Part shown: piece by piece, positions 9,751 to 18,547 of the stretch
Position numbering within the stretch: position 1 is the stretch's first letter
How the letters are laid out: the number at the start of each line of letters is the position of its first letter
Assembly (NCBI GenBank): GCA_014621425.1
Contig: JAANBB010000636.1
Location: 1-18,547 of the forward strand
DNA from: Cylindrodendrum hubeiense
Taxonomy: Eukaryota > Ascomycota > Sordariomycetes > Hypocreales > Nectriaceae
Length of the DNA stretch: 18,547 nt
Reading direction: 5' to 3'
Notes under the pieces: generated by a model
What the model saw: the letters and a program-made list of their open reading frames with translations, nothing else
The model's database searches: none
Told to the model about the DNA's origin: nothing
Position numbers and translations under genes: made by a program

Positions 9751-10289
9751 ACCATAGATGGATGGATCCCAACGCCAAGATAGGAGACGCAGAATGACGA
9801 GAGCGCCTCGCGGCTGTGACGGCGGGCGTGGCTGGCGGGGTGGCCTTGGCGACTTTTCTGTCGACTCCCCGTTGCCTGCGTCGCCTCCCCGTCGCAACAA
9901 GCTTGTTGGCCGGCTGGCACCCGGAATGTCTTGTCTCTGCCCGGGTTGTTCTGTTTTCTGTTTACCTGACTGGTCACTCCACTGAGTCCACTCTCCTAGC
10001 CCTGTCTGTGAACCATTCCCAGCATTTCATGTCCCCAGAGGGACGGGGGAAGGGTTCTTGAAAGTGAGTCCTTGTCTTCGATGTTGTACGATTTTGTACG
10101 ATTTTGTACTCACCCGGGCTCGTCCCAACGCTTGCTTCTGCCGGGTTCGGCCAGTTCAGGTGCCACATGCATACGCGCGTGTCTCTCTGTAATACTACGC
10201 AAATAGCCATGATGACGCCCCCATGGGCCAGCACACCCGCACTGCCGCCGTCAGCGTTAGGTCGTCGATCATTGAAAACCGTCGTGTGC

Positions 10290-10378
10290 GTTGGTGGGCT
10301 CTGTTGGTGGGCTCTGTTGGTGGGCTCGGTTGGTGGTTGACGGTTGACGGTCGACGGTCGACGGTCGACGGTTGGTGG
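10290..10378. repeat. Composite tandem repeat: 13-bp units then 7-bp units
   Basis: Three 13-bp units GTTGGTGGGCTCT (10290-10302, 10303-10315, 10316-10328 with a final G) are followed by GTTGGTGG, then five 7-bp units T(T/C)GACGG at 10337-10371, then TTGGTGG. The Thr/Asn/Arg/Pro-rich open frames seen here on the minus strand are translations of this repeat. Confidence 0.93.
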
Positions 10379-11642
10379 TAGCGGCCCCCCCCGGTTTTTC
10401 CACCTCCCAAATCGGACACCGCGGCCCGGGGAGCCTAGAAGAACCGGCCGTCTTTGACGCCAGTACGGAGCATATCCCATGATTATTACACACCTGGTTA
10501 TTAGGCGATAGGCAATCTGTATTGTTCTTCGCTAAACAAGTTGTCCCACTATCCCACTACAGAGCGCCCGCCACCCACCGCAAATTCCAGTGAGCCCACT
10601 CTGCCCAGGATCTGCCTTCTTCCCCAGCAAAAAGCCAAGCAAAAGCCAAGCTCTGGCCTGCCCCAGGACCCTGGCACGATCCCGGACCGCTAGTTCCAGG
10701 TGGGTAGGTCCCTGCCATGCCCTGCGAGGGCGGCACGCCAGGACTTCCACGCCCCTGGGAAGGCCAGTCGTCAGATCTTTCAGAAGCTCTGCGGGCCCGC
10801 GGCAGCCGAGGTCCTCCAGCTGACCACATTGGTGTGGCCTCTAGATCAGAATGTGTGGGCACCTTTGCAGCAAGATCCGGTTTTACCCAGTTTTCGCCCT
10901 GAATTACGTGGTTTCCCACATCCCTACAAAAGAGGCTATCGGCGTAGGTGCATTGCTTGATTGCGTAGGCTCACATGCACTAATACTAGGGGCCCTGACC
11001 CAAATCTCAAATCCAAAAGCCGCCTCACACGCGTCAACCGGGCTAGGAAATTAAAGACCATGGAATGAATGGGCCTAGGGGGGAGGCAAAAAAATACTAT
11101 ACACGCCATGCCGGATCCCCCCAACAGCCCTTTGTTGGCTCCCATCCCTGCGCGCCATCGGTAGCTGTTCTTGTTCTAAATAAAACTCAAGCCCCATCGA
11201 GATGAATCAAAGTCCAGTCATCTGGGTGTAATTACCTTGTGTCCAGTCGCGCCGCGGTCGAACAGGTCTTGCGGCCAACAACCCTAGGCCCGCTGTCGTC
11301 TCAGCCAACCAAGACCACTACGAGGCTAATTGTCTCCAGAAACCTCAATCAGAAACAAGCCACGCCACTCAAACGCCCCAGCCTAGCGCTCTCCCTTCTT
11401 GATCCCCCGGGCGAAGTGCGCCGAGTTGTGGTCTGCCTGAGAAGGTGTCCAAAATGGGACATCCGAGCTTGTGGATGAGTGTGGTGGTTCCAACTGCTAA
11501 AATGCCGCCTCTAACCCACTCCGAGACATTGCCCCCGTGCTCTGATTTCCAGCAATCCAGCAATCCAGCACGGCCTTCCAGCCAACGCCGCCGCCGACGC
11601 TCCGTGCCAGCCGGGCTGTCAATGCCGAACCGGGTTTTTCTG

Positions 11643-11706
11643 GAAACTCCGGCTGTAAAGATCACGAGAAACTCCGGCTGTCATTATCAAGAGAAACTCC
11701 GGGTGT
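11643..11706. repeat. Regularly spaced 14-bp direct repeat, three copies at 25-bp period
   Basis: GAAACTCCGGCTGT lies at 11643-11656 and 11668-11681, and GAAACTCCGGGTGT at 11693-11706. The intervening 11 bases differ except that both end in GA. The period is exactly 25 bp. Confidence 0.92.
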
Positions 11707-12089
11707 CGAGTGAACCTCCCGATGCCAAGGACAAGTGCCGTGACTTTGTAAATGTACGCGTAACGCCTTATGCGGACACCTGCATTAATGTCACCACCTG
11801 GGGTCTGGATCCCGGTATCAACTGATTCCAGGGCAACAAGTACTTCGCACGCAATGCAGTCTAGAGAGAGAGGGGGGGGGATGAGGTTAAATCCTATCCT
11901 TGCTCTCCTCGTATTATGATATCATCTCGAGTTTATCATTCGCCCAGGGACGTCGTGCCAGCAACGTGGTATTGTTTCCAGGTCCGCGATGACGATTATG
12001 CCCACGTAGCCGGGGAGTTCGGATACCAGTCCAACAATGCCACCACGTCACCATACGCCTGTTCACCCAACACCCCGTGCACCCCCTTT

Positions 12090-12105
12090 GATATAAGCTT
12101 ATATC
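12090..12105. repeat. 16-bp perfect palindrome
   Basis: GATATAAG is followed directly by its reverse complement CTTATATC, centred on AAGCTT. By simple counting (one in 4 to the 8th per position) a palindrome this long is not surprising in 18.5 kb. Confidence 0.9.
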
Positions 12106-12251
12106 TTGGAACATTTAGTTGATGCCTGTCCAGTGGTGAATTGGGGCTTTCGGGCTAACACTCTCATCGACTCATCAATTGCAAGCAAGGGGGGGTGGTT
12201 GGTTGGTGGAAGACTGCGGTCAATATCAATAGCAAAGTTGAACTTATACAC

Positions 12252-12273
12252 CACGAGAGTCGTCGCTCTCGTG
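12252..12273. repeat. Hairpin: 8-bp stem, 6-base loop
   Basis: CACGAGAG, loop TCGTCG, then CTCTCGTG. Perfect stem. No T-tract follows and no gene abuts it. Confidence 0.85.
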
Positions 12274-12739
12274 ATCTGCAACCAGGGTGCTGAATGACTG
12301 TTTTCCTGCACCATGTAGAAATTAAACCTTAGACTCAAGAATGCCACTTCGTCTTCTCTTATCGAGAGTCCTGTCATGGTGTTAACTTACCCTATACTCA
12401 ATATGGGTCCCGAGTAGTGTGCAGTTTCGAGAGAGCCAACCTCCATTTCAGCTTTCCATGATTGCATCGTGTTGGGGGACACAAGTATATGGTTATTCGC
12501 GTTGGGTTGGGAAACGCAGCAATGTGGGTTTCAGGGCAGAAGTAAAATGAAACTCACCTATTGAACAATATTGAGGTAGCTTGTGATTAAACACCAGATA
12601 GGTACTAAAGACCACGAATATGTAAGCTAAGTACCATATACATGCAACGAACTACGTTATCCCGGCCCAAAACCCCCCAAGAAAAAGGTTGAAGTTCAAT
12701 ACAGACGAATAGACTAGTCCGCTTCCCTAGACTATATAT

Positions 12740-12783
12740 GCCACCGCACAATTGTGTATGGCCTCTTCGCGGAGTGAAGAGGC
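12740..12783. repeat. Two adjacent inverted repeats
   Basis: A small cruciform-like element (GCCA...CACAATTGTG...TGGC, 12740-12762) directly abuts a second hairpin with an 8-bp perfect stem, GCCTCTTC (12761-12768) and GAAGAGGC (12776-12783), with a 7-base loop. Confidence 0.8.
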
Positions 12784-13010
12784 GCTAGCCAGTACCGTAC
12801 ATCGCCCAGTGAGCACACAACCGCATCGAACAAGTCTGTCTGGTACCAAGACTCATGCTTTCCCAGATACACAGAAAAGATCCTTCGAGGCTTCCCTAGC
12901 TTTTTAGTGGCGGCGGTTATGTTGTAATGTTGTCTCGTAGATCAAACTCAAACCCACCTGTGTCCGCTGTCGTGGTAATCCACACCCATCAACTGGCAAG
13001 TCACGAGTCT

Positions 13011-13228
13011 TGGGACCACCACTCCACGCCCGGGTAATCGCCGGCCTGAGCTCAGGCCGGCCAACCAATCACAGTCGCGCCAATTCCCAGTTGTCGGCTA
13101 CCAACGAGGCATTCTCCAATCCTCACCCAAATAGTCAACTCCAGCTTGTCCAACTTCCCCGTCTTCCCACGACCCTCTCCCCTCTCTCCGCGTCGAGCCT
13201 CTCCCGCCCGTCAATTCGACACATCGAG
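13011..13228 (+). promoter_or_regulatory. Promoter and leader of the complex I PSST gene
   Basis: This segment carries a 22-bp perfect palindrome at 13040-13061, a CCAAT box overlapping its right flank at 13065-13069 and a second CCAAT at 13116-13120, then a CT-rich leader from about 13140 to 13200 and the start codon at 13229. CCAAT boxes are bound by the HAP/CBC complex in fungi, a known regulator of respiratory genes; binding here is inference. Confidence 0.65.
13040..13061. promoter_or_regulatory. 22-bp perfect palindrome upstream of the complex I gene
   Basis: GCCGGCCTGAG is followed immediately by its exact reverse complement CTCAGGCCGGC. It contains CGG and CCG half-sites in inverted orientation separated by 12 bases, the general layout used by Zn2Cys6 dimers, although the regulator is unknown. 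It ends four bases before a CCAAT box and lies 168 bp upstream of the start codon. Confidence 0.85.
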
Positions 13229-14150
13229 ATGCTCCCCGCTTCGCGATCCGCGGCCGCAATGGCCCTCCGAGGTACGTCACTTGCCAATTGCGAGCCTCCC
13301 AATCCCTCCTCGGATCGGCGGGTTTTTTTGCTCGCAATGTCGTCGTCGAATCGGCCCCGGGTGTTTAGCTGACTCCGAATTCACCCAATTTAGTTCGGCC
13401 CTCGACCTCGATCATCCCCTTCCGATCAGTTGCTGCCTTCTCGACCGGCTCTCGACGTGATGCCAGTGCACTGACGGCCCATTCAGGCGCCGTCGGCCTG
13501 GCCAAGGCTCGCAAGGAGGTGCCTCTCGCCAGCGAGGAGCCCACCAAGGGCGTCATTCAATATGCTCTGTATGTCCCGCACCGCCATGACCATCACCACC
13601 GCCCTCGCGCCCACGATGCCCCCGATGTCCCCGATATCCGCCCTCAATTGCCCCATAGATGAAGCCCTGCTGACCGTTGGCGTTCTTTCCCCATGATAGC
13701 ACCACCCTCGATATCATGGCCAACTGGGCCCGCCAGTCCTCCCTGTGGCCCATGACCTTCGGTCTCGCCTGCTGTGCCGTCGAGATGATGCACCTCTCCA
13801 CCCCCCGATACGATCAGGATCGCCTCGGTATCATTTTCCGTGCCTCTCCCCGTCAGTCCGACGTCATGATTGTCGCCGGCACCCTCACCAACAAGATGGC
13901 CCCCGCCCTGCGCCAGGTCTACGATCAGATGCCCGAGCCCCGTTGGGTCATCTCCATGGGCAGCTGCGCCAACGGTGGTGGTTACTACCACTACAGCTAC
14001 AGCGTCGTCCGCGGCTGCGACCGCATCGTTCCCGTCGATATCTACGTCCCCGGCTGCCCCCCGACGTCTGAGGCCCTCATGTACGGCATCTTCCAGCTCC
14101 AGCGCAAGATGCGCAACACCAAGATCAGCCGCATGTGGTACAGACGATAA
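13229..14150 (+). CDS. NDUFS7: NADH:ubiquinone oxidoreductase (complex I) PSST/20 kDa subunit
   Basis: Three exons, 13229-13271, 13487-13568 and 13700-14150, total 576 nt, 191 aa. The N-terminus [15 protein letters not shown] is rich in Arg, Ala and Ser, as expected for a mitochondrial targeting peptide. The rest is the highly conserved NuoB/PSST fold, with the four ligands of iron-sulfur cluster N2: the tandem Cys66-Cys67 (GLACCAVEM), Cys131 (GSCANGGG) and Cys161 (VPGCPPTSE). The protein sits in the peripheral arm next to the ubiquinone site and passes electrons from N2 to quinone. The Neurospora counterpart is the 19.3 kDa subunit. Introns of 215 and 131 bp have GTACGT and GTATGT donors; intron 1 has a CTGAC branch sequence. 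The transcript probably ends before 14500. The N-terminal extension ahead of the conserved core is short, so an extra upstream exon is possible but not needed. Confidence 0.96.
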
Positions 14151-15257
14151 AGAGACGAAGTGGAGAGCTGGACAAGGAGGAGAGCAATGGATGCCGCGGG
14201 AGGCTTGTGGCAATGGATGGATACTCGATAAATCACCGAGCAACGACTGGAAGGGATCGGATGGGATGGCAATCGACGTGGCCGCGAGGACGACAAAGAC
14301 GACGAGCATGTCGCGCCAAACAACGTCTTTATTTTGTTATCACAAGGTGTACATACTGGGGATCCCACCGGTAGAATGGTAGAAGAAATGCAATTCTGTA
14401 CAACACCATAACCATTGACCATGATGCTTGTGCTCGCGGCTTGTCACATCCATCGCTAGGGCTCGAAACTGACAACCCATAGAACTAACGTCCAGTACAA
14501 ACGCAACCTGTGCTGTCGTCGGTCCATTGCTAGAACCAGACCCACATCTCCAAACAATTCACTCACAAACCAGCTCGACGATGATGTATTCGACAAGTTC
14601 ACACTGGAAGCAACTGAAATCTACTAATCACTTGAACATTGAGGTCACTATCAACCATGCAAAACCTAGAGAGAGAAAGTGTCCTTTGTGTGTGTATATA
14701 TATGATGGAATGCAAATCTTGTAGGAATCCTGTCTTATCTCCCCGAGTCCGCATGAACAATAGGTCTCGCCACACCTGCCCGACATGAAACGTAACACAA
14801 CCTTTTTTTGTCAAAGCAGGATCGCCGCGGCCCCGAGAGCTCCCAGCGCGTGCCCATAAGCAGTAGAATAATAATACCACGAAATCGTGAAGGCATCCCA
14901 CGGAACAGTTCTAACAGTGCGAAGTCATTGGTCCGTCTTTCTGGGGTGTTGCAGAGATGCCATCTCGAAGGGGAGACGAGGCTAGGATTCCGTCTCTTGT
15001 TTTCATCCGCGAGGGTGGCCGACAGAAAGACAAACAAATAAACAGTCGTTGCATCGCATTTCGAATGACAATCAATCCACCAGCGCCAAACGACCCAGGT
15101 CTGTTCCACTCTTTCAACCAAAGCAATTACCCAAAACAGATTCGTGCGTGTGAGCGAGAGGAGGGTGGGGAGTGAGGTCGCGCTCTAGGAAGAATACACA
15201 GCTGTCAGATGCGAGCTCGACCTCGCCATCCCCGCTTGAGTGGTACACCCTCGCCGT
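14151..15257. other. Convergent intergenic spacer, complex I gene / RSP5
   Basis: About 1.1 kb containing the 3' ends of the two facing genes. Open frames of 65-128 codons on both strands have no recognisable domains. I see no tRNA-like cloverleaf, no strong repeat apart from a short TG/TA run near 14690-14703, and no mobile element. Confidence 0.6.
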
Positions 15258-18099
<2,842 letters not shown>

Positions 18100-18547
18100 G
18101 ATGTCTCGCCTTTTGCGCAGCGCAGCGAGTGACTAAAGCACCACGACGCAGGAGAGTATCTGGTGGGACAGGCCGCGCGCAGTCGGGGCCGGAGGTGTAA
18201 ACGGGAGCACCAGGGGAGGGTTGAGACTTTTAAGGACTCGCTCGAAGGATGTTCAAATGGCGAGGTTGACGACGCCCCCGGGAAGACGCTGAGGGAGGTT
18301 GAGGCTGTGCACGGGCAGCGGCCCAAAAGACCAGACACGGGCTCCCCGCTTCCAAAGCGAGGAGGTGGTGGCCGGAACAGGAAGACCCAGGTCGCAACGA
18401 CGCACGCAACGACGGGGCGCCGGTGAGCAGCGGCGGGCTGGATAGGGCGAGGAGGAGCGGCAGAGGAGGAGCGCTACGGGGGACGGGGAATCGACGGACG
18501 GCGGAGGTGGACGAGGTGATGATGGGAAATGGATGATGGGAAGATGC
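18100..18547 (-). promoter_or_regulatory. Leader and promoter region of RSP5, to the window edge
   Basis: Upstream of the RSP5 start on the minus strand and continuing past the window. It is GC-rich, with pyrimidine-rich runs on the transcribed-sense strand. No other gene is recognisable; the open frames here (60-87 codons) have no known features. No defined regulatory motif is claimed. Confidence 0.5.

Larger units (their letters stand above)
8948..13010. other. Long gene-free, repeat-studded intergenic region
   Basis: About 4 kb without any open frame that I can recognise or join through introns into a plausible protein. The longest frames (168 aa on minus, 9974-10480; 126 aa on plus, 11445-11825) are low-complexity or arise from tandem repeats. 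The left half is GC-rich and full of short tandem repeats; the right half (about 11850-12750) is more AT-rich and holds small palindromes and hairpins. No tRNA or 5S rRNA signature and no terminal inverted repeats or transposase were found. A non-coding transcript or a fast-evolving lineage-specific gene cannot be excluded. Confidence 0.6.

Noticed and set aside
9974..10480. 168-codon minus-strand open frame in the gap
   Set aside because: Its central part is the translation of the 13-bp and 7-bp tandem repeats; no start context, domain or intron logic supports a gene.
11643..11706. CRISPR-like spacing of repeats
   Set aside because: The genome is fungal, spacers are only 11 bp, there are three repeats, and no cas genes are present.
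12800..12880. Possible tRNA B-box (TTCGATGC on the minus strand)
   Set aside because: No matching A-box, acceptor stem or anticodon arm could be laid out on either strand.
13644..14309. 221-codon minus-strand open frame over the complex I gene
   Set aside because: Antisense shadow of the strongly biased third-position C/G codons of the PSST gene; Gly/Val/Asp-rich without known domains.

Overview
This is nuclear DNA of a filamentous ascomycete, most likely a Sordariomycete. The evidence is short introns (mostly 53-131 bp) with GT...AG ends and CTNA branch sites, CT-rich leaders, and conserved fungal housekeeping proteins. The order-level guess is inference; no rRNA or marker gene is present to fix it.

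Layout, left to right. (1) An HRP1/NAB4-type two-RRM mRNA-binding protein on the minus strand runs off the left edge and contains an exceptionally long intron of about 1.2 kb. (2) A 0.7 kb divergent promoter. (3) A GYP1-type TBC-domain Rab GTPase-activating protein on the plus strand, seven exons including two tiny ones. (4) A 1.05 kb convergent spacer. (5) An intronless GT90/CAP10-type Golgi-style glycosyltransferase on the minus strand. (6) A 4.6 kb stretch with no recognisable gene, peppered with short tandem repeats, an inverted microsatellite pair and small palindromes. (7) The nuclear gene for the PSST/NDUFS7 subunit of mitochondrial complex I on the plus strand, preceded by a 22-bp perfect palindrome and two CCAAT boxes. 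(8) A 1.1 kb convergent spacer. (9) A complete RSP5/NEDD4-type C2-WW-HECT ubiquitin ligase on the minus strand, seven exons, with its upstream region reaching the right edge.

The genes serve unrelated cell functions: mRNA 3'-end processing and export, Golgi Rab cycling, glycan synthesis, respiration, and ubiquitination. There is no operon-like or biosynthetic-cluster logic. The exon joins were built by hand. The three multi-exon genes complete in the window give total lengths divisible by three (604, 191 and 814 aa), and the fourth joins in frame through to the left edge, which supports the models. I found no tRNA, rRNA, CRISPR, transposase or plasmid/phage feature. I do not see a clear undescribed system; the best candidates for something new are the long HRP1 intron, the palindrome upstream of the complex I gene, and the repeat-rich gap.
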